Assembly (NCBI RefSeq): GCF_004664715.2
Contig: NC_051075.1
Coordinates: forward strand, 29,160,504-29,224,503
DNA from: Peromyscus leucopus
Lineage: Eukaryota; Chordata; Mammalia; Rodentia; Cricetidae
Reading direction: 5' to 3'
DNA length: 64,000 bases
The notes under the pieces were generated by a model. It was given only the letters and a program-made list of their open reading frames with translations, ran no database searches and had not been told where the DNA came from. A program made the position numbers and the translations under genes. Positions 48,762-60,089 of the stretch are shown here, one piece after another. Numbering within the stretch: the stretch's first letter is position 1; every line of letters starts with the position of its first letter.

Positions 48762-49371
48762 CGAGACCTGTGGCAAAAAATTAAATCTTTAAGATGCATT
48801 CTTTTTATACACTTTTCCTTGCATGCATAGGTCTATAAAAGAGACAAATATTTTAACACTATAATTCTATTATTGTTTGTAACCAAAGTGACTGTCTTGT
48901 TTTGTCCCATTTTCTGGACTTGAGATGTTCATTTACATAAAATAAAACTTTACTAATTGGTATTTTATTACAAATTGCACAAATTTTAGGCTATCGTAAT
49001 AAATTTTAGTTTTTAGAACATAATTATGAAAATACTTGCATACACATTCATTTACATACAATAGAATATATATCATTTATTAAGTTTATATCTTTTAGAC
49101 AATGGGATATAAATTTATCAAATTTCCTATTTTATCATTGTAAAAAATTTCTACTAGTGCTGTTATTATTTTAACACTTAATAGAAATTTAAGTTTATTC
49201 TCAAAACTTAAAAAGAAGAATTAATTCTAAGTTAAATTGAAGTAATTCCATACAATGCTAACTATGGAATTCAGGGACTAAAACATGCTAGGCAGGAACT
49301 CCACTACAAAGTTGCATCTCTAGCTCCAGTTAGGTACATTTGGACAACTTTTAAGAAGATATAAGCCAGGT
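48762..49371. other. AT-rich DNA, nothing recognised
   Basis: No repeat or gene recognised. Confidence 0.5.
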
Positions 49372-49564
49372 TTGGAGAGATGATTTAGGGCTAAGAGCAT
49401 ATACTGGTCTTGCAAAGCACAAGATCTTGGTTCCCAGAACCCATGTAATCTACAGTAACTCCAGCACCAAGGATCAAACAACCTCTTAGGGCTTTGAAGA
49501 GGACCCACATGCAGATGCCAGACACACATTCACAGAAAGAAAAATAAAGTAAATCTTTTTAAGA
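49372..49564 (+). mobile_element. B2 SINE, diverged
   Basis: GGAGAGATGATTTAGGGCTA AGAGC... with GGTTCCCAGAACCCATG (B box region), CCTCTTAGGGCTTTGAAGAGG and the end AAGTAAATCTTTTTAAG are those of a B2. The antisense 69-codon frame is an artefact. Confidence 0.85.
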
Positions 49565-49680
49565 AGCTAAATCAGGTGCATACTTATAATCCTAGCACTT
49601 AAGAGGCTGAGGCAAGAGGTTCAGACTGTGTCCAAGACCAGCATAAACTAAATAGAGCAATCCTGACTCAACCCTACATA
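49565..49680 (+). mobile_element. B1-like SINE fragment
   Basis: TCAGGTGCATACTTATAATCCTAGCACTTAAGAGGCTGAGGC resembles the left part of an old B1, followed by CCAAGACCAGC. It follows the B2 tail directly and is diverged. Confidence 0.65.
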
Positions 49681-50716
49681 AGAAGAAAATAGGTAAATCA
49701 ACACCAGTTTTACATAATCATTATAAGTATTGACAATCCTAAATTACTAACTTAGAAACAGAGAATATCATATGTATTCCCAGACACAATTTTAAATGTA
49801 AAAATAAAAATTTTTAAGTACAACAATCGTTTAAAAAATTTTGGCATGCAGAAGAATCACGTTTATCCTAACAAAATTGATTCTGATGTCTGTACACTTA
49901 GTCTCTTAACTAATTTTTCTGATGTGTTTTCCTTTAACTAAACTAAATCATAGGTTATAAACTTATAGCATCAATAAATAACTTCATGCTCACATGTTTT
50001 TTTAAAAAAAATAATAAAAAACAATTCTGCATCCAAAACTTTTTCGAGTTAATGATTGATTTCTCAAATTTTACACTGGCTTTCTTACTTTCTTAATTGT
50101 TTTGATAACTAATGTTTTGTTCACTGAAATAGAAACAAGGTAACAATTGTAGTAGTAATAACAATAATCTTCTTCTTGGGTGCTAATTGCCAGACAGATG
50201 TGGTTAAGTATTATCCTCAAGTTACAAGTTAATGTTTATTCAAGATTATGGAAGATAAGGCAGGGCATTTGAGAGTGAATTGCACCTCACTTCATTTGTA
50301 TTACCTGTTTGTAAAAGAAGCTGAAAATATGTTAAATTGTTTACAATGTCCTCTCAATCATAAAGTGAGTTATTTCTTGGGTTCCTATTGTTTCAAGGAA
50401 AACCTCAAACAAGTGCCCAGTCTTTATTTCCTGGGAAATCTGAAAGGATAGAAGATTCATTGTTTAAAGGGGTTGCTGTCTATCAATATTGCTGAATATA
50501 TTACAGGATTGATCTTCAACGAAAGGGAGGCAAAAGTTTACCTCATACTCTTAAAGACAAAACAAGGTAATTTTACATTTCTGTTTCCTGATGTTGTTTA
50601 TAATATTTTCTTATTTTTATTTCACAGAGGAACAGACATGGTTTGTTACATCATGTCCTACTGTTAAATAGTTGACAAGGAGTTTATTTTGGCTAATAAT
50701 TCAGAAGGACACAGAA
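49681..50716. other. Unassigned DNA, no gene seen
   Basis: AT-rich; open frames of 64-67 codons near 50248-50667 have no motif I recognise. Confidence 0.5.
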
Positions 50717-51160
50717 TGGTCATATTTTATTTGTACGGAAATGTGGTTTTATTTGTATGTTAATAAATAATGTTGCCTGGGGATCAGAGCTAAGAGCAAG
50801 TCATTCAGCAGAAGTCCGGCTGTGGTGGCACATGCCCTTAATCTGATCACATGGCAAGCAGAGTCTCTGTGTGTTCAAGGACTCAACCAAGTGGTAATCC
50901 GAACCTTTAATCTCAGTATGAACCATAGAGGTCTGTATAGACAGGCAGTGATGAGGAAGTCATGTGGTTGGGTTTAGAGCCAATGAGAAGGCAGAACAGA
51001 TAATAAGACAGGACACAGGAAGAAGGTCTCTCACTCTCTCTCTCAGGGGAAGGAAGGCAGTGAATGGTATGCTAAAGGCTCTGATCTCATGGGCTTTTAA
51101 CTATGTATTTGGCTCTGCATTTCTTATTTACTAAGACCATTTAGAATTACATCTGTAACA
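50717..51160 (+). mobile_element. Solo LTR (TGTGATATTTTATTTG family)
   Basis: TGGTCATATTTTATTTGTAC to CATCTGTAACA, 444 bp, aligns inverted with 38477-38948. Shared landmarks are TTAATAAATAATGTTGCCTG, GAGGTCTGTATAGACAGGCAG and ATGTATTTGGCTCTGCATTTC. No convincing target duplication is seen, so the ends are approximate. A SINE-like piece (GGTGGCACATGCCCTTAATC) is part of the LTR. Confidence 0.75.
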
Positions 51161-51699
51161 CAGGCCATCATGAATGGTGAAAATATGATGGCATAAAGAA
51201 CTGTGTATGTGGAACCAACCAGATACATAGAAAGGGCAAATCTAGAGGTCATAAGTCAGCCGGTTTTTGTTTGTTTGTTATTTGCTTGTTGGTTTGTTTT
51301 CTCTCTCTCTCCCTCCTTCCTTTTCAGTCCAGAACCCAAGGACATGGAATGGTGCCTCTCATATTCAAGTGGGTTTTCCTTCCTCTGTTAAATCTCTCTA
51401 GACACATCCTCAGATACACATCCAGAAATGTGTTTCCTACATAATTATCAGTCTAGTTAAGGTAACAATGAAGATTAGCCATGTAGGGACCATGATCACA
51501 CGTGATCAAGAATCCAGGTCTATATTAAGAATATTCATCTTTCCTACCATAAACAGACCTTATACAAGGAAAATACCATAAAGTAACATTTTGGGGTGGA
51601 AATGTTATACTTTATCATTGAGATTTTTTTTGAAACAAGGAAAAAAGATAAAAGTTTGTAGTTGAACATTTTTGATGAAATTTCCTAAAACTAAGTTGA
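51161..51699. other. Unassigned DNA
   Basis: Contains a short (TTTG)n tract near 51267-51300 and a TCTC run; nothing else recognised. Confidence 0.5.
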
Positions 51700-52724
51700 T
51701 CTTGTCCCCCTGAAGCACAAACACAGCAAGCACAGATTGCACCAAAGCAGCTCCCTCAGACACAGACCCCTCTTGCACCTATTAGAGGAACAGAGGGGTA
51801 GACGTCAGTGCTAAAATAAACATAACAATATAAAGAATAATATGGTACCACTAGAAACTAGATGTTCTTCAACAGCAAGACCTGAACATTACAATATAGA
51901 AGAAGCAGAAGAAAGTGACCTTAAAAATAAAAGATGATAGAAGCCTTTAAAGAGCAAGTGATAATTTCCCTTAAGGAAAATGAGGAAAAAACAAACAAAA
52001 AATTGGAAGAAATAAATAAATCCCATTTAAAAAAAAGCCAAGATAAAGCAATTAAACAGGTGAAGGAAACAGTTCAAAATTGAAATAGAAACAATGAGGA
52101 AGACACAAACCCATGGAATGCTGGAAATAGAAAATCTGAGTAAACAAATAGGAACTACAGATGCAAGTACAACCAACAGAATACAAGAGATGAAAGAGAA
52201 AAATCTCTGGTGTGGAGGATACAATAGAGGACACAGATTTGTCCTTTAAAGAAAACGCTAAAGCCAAAAAAGTCATAAAACAAAACGTCCAGGAAATCTG
52301 GAGCACCATGAAAATGCCAAACCTAAGAAAAATAGGGATAGAAAAAAGAAAAGCACCCCAAAAGCATAGAAAATATACTCAATAAAATCATAGAAGAAAA
52401 TTTTTCCAACCTAAAGAAGGTACCAATGAAGATACAAGATGTTTACCAAACCAAATAGACTAGACACCTCCAAAAGTCCCATTGCCACATAATAATCAAA
52501 CCACTAAACATAAGAAATAAAGAAAGAATATTAAGAGCAACAAAGGAAAAGTGCCAAGTGACTTATAAAGGCAGACCCATCAGAAAAATATCTGACTTCT
52601 CAATGGAGACTCTGAAAGAAGATCCTGGACAGACATAATGCAGACTCTAAGAGACCATGGATGCCACCCCAGCCAGGCAAAATTTCAATCACCATAGACA
52701 GAGTACATAAGATATTCCAAGACA

Positions 52725-52890
52725 GCCGGGCAGTGGTGGCGCACGCCTTTAATCCCAGCACTTGGGAGGCAGAGCCAGGTGGATCTCTGTGAGTTCAAGG
52801 CCAGCCTGGGATGTCAAGTGAGTTCCAGGAAAGGCGCAAAACTACACAGAGAAACCCTGTCTCGAAAAACCAAAAAAAAAAAAAAAAAAA
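52725..52890 (+). mobile_element. B1 SINE inside L1 ORF1
   Basis: GCCGGGCAGTGGTGGCGCAC ... AAACCCTGTCTCG plus A20. AAGATATTCCAAGACA (52709-52724) and AAGATTTTCCAAGACA (52891-52906) flank it with one mismatch. The L1 continues correctly on both sides. Confidence 0.95.
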
Positions 52891-53354
52891 AAGATTTTCC
52901 AAGACAAAACCAGATTTAAACAATACCTATCCACAAATCCAGCCCTACAGAAAGCACTAGAAGGAAAACTCCAACCTAAGGGAGTTAAATGCACCCACGA
53001 ACACATAGGTGATAGATAACCCCATAACAACCACAAAGAAGGGAAATACACACACATTACCACCAAAAGACAACAAAAATTAACAATCACTGATCATTAA
53101 TATCCCTTATTATCAATGGACTCAATTTGCCTATAAAAAGACACAGGCTAACAAACTTGATACAAAAGCAGTACCCATCCTTCTGCTGCATACAAGAAAC
53201 ATACCTCAACTTCAAAGACAGATATTAATTATCTCAGGGTAAAAGACTGGGGAAAGACTTTCAAATCAAATGGACTTAAGAAGCAAGCTGGTGTAGCTAT
53301 CCTATTATCTAACAAAATAAACTTCAAACTAAAATCAATTCTAAAGAAATTGGG

Positions 53355-53989
53355 TCAGTTTCTGCTTTCTTACTCAAATGATCATTTGAAGTCAGCACGA
53401 AAAACTTTTTTTTTGTCCTCCATTCCCTTACAGTCATGTCTGTTAATTAGAAAAGTCCAGTCCTTTGTGATGAGATAGGACTTTCTGGCCCAATGGGATA
53501 GTCACTTTCTGAGTGCTCCCAAAGCTTCTAGCTAAAGAATACAAGGATAACCTCTGGCTTACCACACTATGTTAGGTCACCAGGCATTTGGACTAGACCT
53601 TTCCAGAAAGTCTTCCTGACTAATAGTGGGAATGTAAGGGATGAAGCAAATGCTAATCTATCATCGACCTTGAGATAGAAAGCTATTTATTTGTCTTCAG
53701 TGTTCAAGGCATGACTAGTACTGCTAATTAGTCTAATAAAGCCCCACACTTCCTGCAGTGAACACTAAAGGTGTTGTTCGAAACCTCTTTTCTTTAAAGT
53801 GGTCAGTCACTCACAGTCAGCTATGAGGGTAAAATGTGTGATGACTTATAAATTGTAGTTGTAAGAAAATAGTTCAAGTAGGTTGGGTTTCATTTCCACC
53901 TTCCCAAACATATTGCATTGTATGGTTGACTTAATTGGCACCACAACTGTTGTACATTATACAGTATTCTTTATTTATGTAAAAAAAAA
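53355..53989 (+). pseudogene. Unidentified 635-bp retrocopy inside L1 ORF2
   Basis: L1 endonuclease sequence breaks off at 53354 and resumes at 53990. The inserted 635 bp ends in A9 and is bounded by TAAAGAAATTGGG (53342-53354) and TAAAGAGATCGGG (53990-54002), a 13-bp duplication with two mismatches. This is the signature of L1-mediated retroposition. The insert is not SINE, L1 or LTR; it is mostly non-coding, with AATAAAG at 53734 but no AATAAA close to the tail. A 3' untranslated segment of some mRNA or a non-coding RNA is likely. I cannot name the source. Confidence 0.75.
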
Positions 53990-54235
53990 TAAAGAGATCG
54001 GGAAGGACGTTACATATTCATCACAGAAAAAAAATCCACCAAGAATAAGTCTCAATTTTGAACATGTATGCCCCAAATAAAAGGGCACCCACATATGTAA
54101 AAGAAATGTTACTAAAGCTTAAATCACACATCATACTCCAAACATTAGTAGCGGGAGTCCACCCTAACACGAAAGAATATATCTTCTTCTCAGCACCCCA
54201 TGGAACCTTCTCTAAAATTGACCATATATTCAGTC

Positions 54236-54717
54236 TGTGGTGATATTTTATTTGTGCACCCCAGTGCCAGATATTAGTGTAAAAACTGAAAGGTCAGAGG
54301 AACAGGACAAGCCACAGCAGCCTCATCTTACCAACTCCTCAGTCTCCAGAGAGGGAGATCTCCTGTATACTCATGCGTATATACCATTCTGTGCCCTGCC
54401 ATCTTTCTTCCTCTCTTTGCCCAGCTACATCACTTCCTTTTTCTTCCCAGCACTATCACTTCCTATCTGACTGTACAGACTTTCAGAACTTTATGTTAAC
54501 TAGCACTGGGATTAAAGGCGTGTGCCACCACATCTGGCTCTGTTCTCAGTGTGGCCTTGAACTCACAGAGATCCTGTTGAATCTCTGCCTCCAGAATGCT
54601 ATGATTAATGGCATGTGCTACAACTGTCTGGCCTCTATGTTTAATATAGTGGCTGGCTTGTTCCTCTGATCTCCATGAAAGCTTTATTTATTAGAGAACA
54701 AATAAAATATCACCACA
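54236..54717 (-). repeat. Provirus 3' LTR
   Basis: 482 bp. The right end ACAAATAAAATATCACCACA is the LTR start on the minus strand. The left end TGTGGTGATATTTTATTTGT is its exact inverse. A B1-like segment (CTGGGATTAAAGGCGTGTGCC) is inside. It is followed at 54718 by a pyrimidine run (polypurine tract on the minus strand). Confidence 0.85.
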
Positions 54718-54736
54718 TTTCTCCTCCCTTTTTTAT
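54718..54736 (-). promoter_or_regulatory. Polypurine tract of the provirus
   Basis: The plus strand reads TTTCTCCTCCCTTTTTT, so the minus strand has a purine run ending directly at the 3' LTR. Confidence 0.7.
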
Positions 54737-55080
54737 CTAAAACAAAAAAGATACTAATATAAGAAAAACCATGTACAGTAAGTACGGTAGCTATATATAA
54801 CATATACAAGCAATAAATACATCAACAATGTGTAGTCCATTTGCATTTGACAAATTCAGTGAAAATATTCCATTATCTAACCTGTTTTTGTGAGTCCAAA
54901 ATGTATCTATTTCACTTTCTATCCTAACTTGTATTACCATCTGAAAATTATTTTTAATGTCTTTCAAACTTATACACTTTATGCCTCTTAGTGAATTTCT
55001 TTTCTGAAATTGTTAACAAGAAAAACTATAACTATCTAATCTTAAACTCCCGCAAAGACCTGAGAAGAAAATAATATTAA

Positions 55081-55420
55081 TCAAGTAAGGAGGAAGTACA
55101 AACAACAACTTCCAAAAAAAAAATTGATAAGTGACAGAAACAGATGACTGACTGGACAATCACCCAAGATTCCATTGTGATGTTGTGGCATCATCTTTAG
55201 CCTACAGGCTAAAGCATATCTGACAGACTCATTTGTGAAGTAGGTTTTTCTAAAGAGCTTTCCTACCTTGTCTTGGCAAGGATTGGCATTCTTTTCTTTT
55301 GTATCCCGCTTGTCCAATTTGGACAGCATATTATCAATCCAGGGGAGGGCACTTTCTTGGCCAGTGGCTAACTTTTGCCACAAAGAAAGTAAACTCAATA
55401 TGGAGTTTCTTCAATGTCCA
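55081..55420 (-). pseudogene. Cys-His-like 3' module of the provirus
   Basis: A minus-strand frame of 105 codons (LWQKLATGQESALP...LDKRDTKEK...CQDKVGKLF) aligns with ERV-2 and ERV-4 modules. In the alternative frame YFLCGKS is visible at the place of the ERV-4 CFYCGKA. It lies between integrase and the 3' LTR, where env is expected. Not an envelope: no signal peptide, surface cysteines or fusion peptide are seen. Confidence 0.5.
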
Positions 55421-56439
55421 TGATTGAAGAAGCAGGAGCAGACATGTCTCATAGTCATAAAAAAAAGAAAAAATCTAAGTTATTAAAACATCTTAAATGC
55501 AATATTCTGCAGATCTCTGAAGGGTTTGAAGATGACCTATCAAAAATATATTTCGGCTTGACCTTGAAAACATACCTAATATGACTACAAGTTTGATTGT
55601 AATTTATTAATTATAAGCTTACATTTCTTTATATCCTAATTGGTTGGTAATAATAACTTTCAAGGACTAACAATTTGCATTACATTGTTAAATGAACTGT
55701 ATAGACACAATAACTTGAATAAGAATAAATATATGAACAGTACTTTCTAAAAAAATCAATCTCAAATTTCTATACAATAAACAAAAATCCAATTCAATGT
55801 AAAATATTTAAAACCAGTAGATGCCTTTTAAAAGTAGATTCAATAATCTACCCTTTTATCTTATATCTGTATCCTGTTTTATTCTTTTCAGAGTAGATCT
55901 ACCTTTTTATCTTATCACATCCATATCCTCTTTTTTTCTTTTCAGAGTAGATTTAATACTCTACCCTTTATTCTCTCATTATTCTCTCATCTTTTTTTTT
56001 TCAGAGGAGAATCAATAATACCCTTTATTTTCTCATTAATATATCTTTTTTTTCAGAGTAGATTCAATAATCTACCTCTTATTTATATTCTCTTTTTTTT
56101 CAAACAAGGACCCTGAATCTAATTTCCTTTATTTAACTTTTTCCCTGACCATTAACAATTAACAACTTGTAACCAACCATCCTAAACAATGACAACTATC
56201 CATAACCCATTGAATGACCAAAAACCACCTACCCCACCTTTTGGGAATATGGACATCATTTTCTTAAGATTACTTCCTGCTCTCTGGGGTTGAAGACATA
56301 TTTAGGCGATCTTCGAAAAGAAAAATTTTGAGCTAATTGTCAAGTCACAAGAAAGATAGCTGTATCATTTGTTGTCCAGTCTCTGCATAATGCAAAAGTT
56401 CAGGGCTTGTATCAAGTCCTTCCTCAAGTAGTCTGATCC
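55421..56439 (-). other. 3' non-coding region of the provirus
   Basis: Contains at least four AGTAGATTCAATAATCTACC-like units (55835-56075) and AACAACTTGTAACCAACCAT, all with counterparts in ERV-3. No coding frame. Confidence 0.65.
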
Positions 56440-56960
56440 AGTTCCATGGGGGCTCCTCAGCTATTGGTTCACAGTTCATGCATTTCCTCAAGTTTGGCTA
56501 TTTGTCCCTGTGATTTTTCCAATCATGGTCTCAACATCTCTCACTCATATAATCCCTCCTCTCTCTCTTGTCGATTGGACTCCTGGAGCTCCACCTAGGG
56601 TTTGGCTGTGGATCTCTGCATCTGCTTCCACCAGTCCCTGGATGAGAGTTCTATCATGACAGTTAGGGTGTTTGGCTATCTATCTGATCACCAGGTCAGT
56701 TCGGGCTTTCTCTCGACCATTGCCAGTAGCCTATTATGGGGGTATTTTGTGGATTTCTGTGGGCCTCTCTAGCACTTTGCTTCTTCCTATTCTCACGTGG
56801 TCTTAATTTATCATGGTCTTTTACTCCTTGTTCTCCCTCTCTGTTCTTGATCCAGCTGGAATCCCCCGCTCTTTAAGCTCTCTTTCCCTCCACCCTTGCC
56901 CTTCATTACCCCCACTCACATCCATGTTGTTCATATAGATCTCATCCATTTCTCTGTCAT
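56440..56960 (-). mobile_element. L1 3' UTR fragment without tail, antisense in provirus
   Basis: Read on the minus strand this is the middle of a rodent L1 3' UTR, matching the plus-strand L1 UTR around 47050-47560 (for example ATGGGGGCTCC at 56447 against GGAGCCCCCAT at 47561, and AGATGCAGNGATCCACAGCC). It lacks both ORF2 and the L1 poly-A end, so it is not a standard insertion. Confidence 0.75.
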
Positions 56961-56999
56961 TGGGGGATCTCTCTTTTCAAATCAAACCTTTATCTGTTT

Positions 57000-57890
57000 T
57001 GAAAATATCCATAGCTCTTCTTCTTCTGTAGAAACAAAAGCAAAACATCATCCCCAATGTAACACATATCCTAGTTCCCATTATGAGGCAGGATATCTTT
57101 AAAGTATATAGGCTTATAAAGTATATATAGTAAAGTATTAAAGTGATTTAATTCTGTAGTTTTTTCTATTATACAATGTCTCTCCACAGCTGTTGTTCCT
57201 TTCTCATTAGTACTGAGAAAATTCAAGATTAAAAGAGCATTATGTAATGTAGTTCTGGGAGTTGTTGCTACCCCTTTCTGTTTATTTAGCATATCCTTTA
57301 GAGTTTGATTACAACTTTCTGTGACTGCTTGTCCTGTAAGATTATGTGGTATACCTATAATATACTTTGTATTGTAACAAGCAAAAAAACTGTTTCATTT
57401 TACCAGAGACATATGCTGGAGCATTGTCAGTTTTAATTTGTACAGTTAGACCCATGATGGTCATAACATCTAGCAAATACCTAATTACAGAATCAGCCTA
57501 TTCAGATGTCAGAGCAGTTGCCCATCATGAATGGGTATCAATGGCGTGGTATACACATTTCAATTTTCCAAATTCTGCAAAATGACACACATCCATCTAT
57601 CAGGTTTCATTCCTCTGAGTACCCTTTGCATTACATCCTCATGGTAGTAGAGTTTGATTGTAAAAAGAATAAGTAGGTCATTTCCTTACAATTTTCTTGA
57701 CTTGTTGCCAGGTTATGGAAAAATCATTTTTTAAACTTTTACTATTGACATGATGTTTTTTATGAAATTCTGAAGACTCTAGCACATTTCCTATCAATAG
57801 TTTATCAATCACATCATTACCTTGTGCTAGAGGTCCTGGGAGACCGGTATGGGATAGGATGTCAGTTATATATAAGGGATGATTCCTATT
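57000..57890 (-). pseudogene. pol: Integrase remnant (pol)
   Basis: Integrase inserts viral DNA into the host genome. On the minus strand the N-terminal region has HKKHH in the frame 57678-58094, after which a stop at 57675 interrupts. The core shows MDV.HFAEFGKL around 57575, the second catalytic Asp in KTDNAPAYVSG (about 57405-57440), and the Glu in GQAVTES (about 57320). The tail ends FAFVSTE near 57020. All three catalytic acids appear to be kept, but stops and frameshifts (57675, 57595, 57292) split it. The 57071-57292 frame carries LNKQKGV...NEKGTTA. Non-functional. Confidence 0.85.
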
Positions 57891-58200
57891 CCTGATTGTA
57901 TCTTGTAAATGAATAAATAGAAAAGTTAACTCTGAAACATCAGGAATAAATTCTGCTGTTTCAATATGTAAGACCACTCTTTCAACATACTGAGAGTCAG
58001 TAACTACGTTGAGATGTTCTGAAAAATCCATTAATACCATCAGAATAGCATATAATTCTGATTTTTGGAGAGAATTATAAAGACTTTGAACCACTTTACT
58101 TAAATTTTCTGATTTGTATCCTGCCTTTCCTTATTTGTTTGTGTCTGTATAAAATGTAGGGGCTCCAGATATTGGTGTTTCCTATACAATGCAACACAGG
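57678..58200 (-). pseudogene. pol: RNase H end and integrase start (pol)
   Basis: The 138-codon minus-strand frame 57678-58094 contains QKSELYAILMVL and VTDSQYVERV (RNase H active-site region with E and D), then SHTGLPGPLAQGN, the junction to the integrase zinc-binding domain, and HKKHHVNS. Upstream to 58200 the RNase H start is broken by stops. The combination is typical of class II ERVs. Confidence 0.85.
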
Positions 58201-59690
58201 ATCAAGTTAGCTCTCTTTATAAGTTTAATTCTATCATTTGGGGATATTTGTTGTTAATCTCTCCCAAAAAAATTACTGCAAGCTCTTTCTCAAAGTTCAC
58301 TTTCTGCCAATAATTTGTCAATTTCATCATTAGTTAAAGGTACTATAATTTCCTCTAGGTCTATTCCTGCTAGTTGATGAAGACTCAGTTATATGTTAAA
58401 AATCAACTCAGATCTTATCCACATAAGTTTTTAATTTTTTACTCTGTTTATTTGATAGAAATACTCATTAAAATATAGTAAATTCCTTCTGCATTAAAAC
58501 TCCTATAGGAGAATGCTTAGAGGGTAAAATAACCAAAATGCAACTAAACTTTTCTACATTGCATCCTGTATTTTCTTTTCCATCAAAGCCAATTCTCTTT
58601 CAGTTTCAGCTTATAATTCTCTTGGACTATTAAGTACTTGTCACCCTCTAAAGTTTTAAACAAATTACTCAGCTCATCATTTTTTTGACCCAACAGCAGC
58701 AGATAGCAAATGTCTCTGAATAATCTTTGAAAGTTATTAAAAATCCACAATCCATCTCTCCAAATTTACACAGTTTGGAGTCTAATTTTTGTAGACCTAT
58801 TTTATATCTTAAATAATTAATGGAATCTCCTCTTTGTATCTTTTCAGGGGCAATTTTTAATCCCCAACATGGCAAAATTTTCTTTACTTCTTCAAACATT
58901 CTTTTTAAGGTATCTGCATTTGAATCAGCTAGTAAAATATCATCCATGTAATGATAAGTTATAGATTTAGGAAATTGTTTATGTACTACTTCCAATGGTT
59001 TTTGTACAAGATATTGGCACAAGGTTGGACTATTTAACATCATCTGTAGGAGAACCCTCCATTGATATCTCTTAACTGGTTGAGAATTATTGTAAATAGG
59101 CACCATAAGGCAAATCTTTCTTTATCTTTTTCTTGTAAGTGTATTGAGAAGAAACAGTCTTTTAAATTGATAACTATAAGAGGCCATCCTTTAGGTAACA
59201 GAGAAGGCAAAGGAATTCCAGATTGTAGAGAGCCCATTGGCTGAATTACCTTGTTATTTGCTCTTACATCTGTTAACATTTTTCACTTACCAGATTTCTT
59301 TTTAATAACAAATACAGGATAATTCCAAGGGCTGGTTGATTCTTCAATATGCTGAGCATTTAACTGCTCTTGTACCAGCTGTTCTAAAGCATGTAGATTC
59401 TCTGTTATTAAAGGCCATTGCTGAACCCATACAGGCTTGTTTGTTAACCATTTTAAGTAGAACTTTGGTGTCTTTGAAATATCAGCAGCTGTTGTACCCT
59501 GTTTGTATATAACCAGGATGGCCAGTGACTATGCTTTATAATACCTTCTAATATTTTCTCAGAAACATGCTTAAGTTTATGATTTTTTTCTGATGTTGGA
59601 GAAATGTTAATCTGGGTATTCCATTGTAATAAATCATGGTTCTATAAATTCTTAGCTATATTAGCACATATGGTTTTAATTTTCCTCTCT
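58201..59690 (-). pseudogene. pol: Reverse transcriptase remnant (pol)
   Basis: RT copies viral RNA into DNA. Two overlapping minus-strand frames cover it: 59040-59279 (palm motif INLKDCFF) and 58669-59106 (YMDD at 58939-58950, then CWGLKIAPEKIQRG). They are in different frames, with the shift near 59105. In the first motif the residue corresponding to the catalytic Asp is Asn (59166-59168), while YMDD is intact. Upstream sequence to 59690 has several stops. The thumb and connection (58200-58660) have no long open frame. Confidence 0.9.
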
Positions 59691-59960
59691 GTCCTTTTGG
59701 CCCTATACATTTAACACATCTTGTGTTCTCATTCACTTGAGATAATGTTCCAATCCTTAAGAGCTGAACATTTACCTCCTGAAGGGGCCAATTTGGATAC
59801 CAAGATACTGGTGCAATTATTATTATGTTCACATCTGTGTCTACAAAATCCTCAATGAGAATATAATTTATTCATATTTTTAATTTTAGTCTTTGTTCAT
59901 TTATAGAAGTTTGCCAAAAAAAATGCTTTATGGTTTCTCCTGAATTTTTTCTTCTCTCTA
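59690..59960 (-). pseudogene. pro: Retroviral protease remnant (pro)
   Basis: The aspartic protease processes Gag-Pol. On the minus strand FVDTDVNIIII (site at 59833-59844) stands where DTG-A-D is expected; the Gly and following residues are changed, so the site is dead. It lies between gag Cys-His boxes and RT as in beta-retroviruses. Whether a dUTPase domain was fused cannot be told. Confidence 0.65.
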
Positions 59961-60089
59961 CTATAGCTGTTCTATCATCCTGAGCAATATGTTCATATGT
60001 TTTTTTTTTTTTCAATAGGCATTTGATTATTTAATTGCTTTGGGATGGGTTTTCTTCTATGATGGCAGGAAAGGACTGAACTGAATTTG

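Larger units (their letters stand above)
51700..54235 (+). mobile_element. L1, 5' portion: ORF1 and ORF2 endonuclease remnants
   Basis: CAAAGCAGCTCCCTCAGACA C (51747) begins sequence like an L1 leader, followed by an A-rich ORF1 (51900-53030) and the start of ORF2 (from about 53080). Endonuclease-like text is visible on the plus strand in broken frames, for example SFCCIQET-like CTGCTGCATACAAGAAACAT at 53183, YAPNKRAPTYVKE at 54064, and SAPHGTFSKIDHIFS at 54191-54235. It is interrupted by a B1 (52725) and an unknown retrocopy (53355), and ends abruptly at the provirus. The downstream part resumes at 61573 after a gap. Confidence 0.85.

Noticed and set aside
55081..57080. Possible env gene of the provirus
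   Set aside because: No signal peptide, cleavage site, fusion peptide or membrane anchor visible; the space is filled by the 3' module and an L1 fragment.
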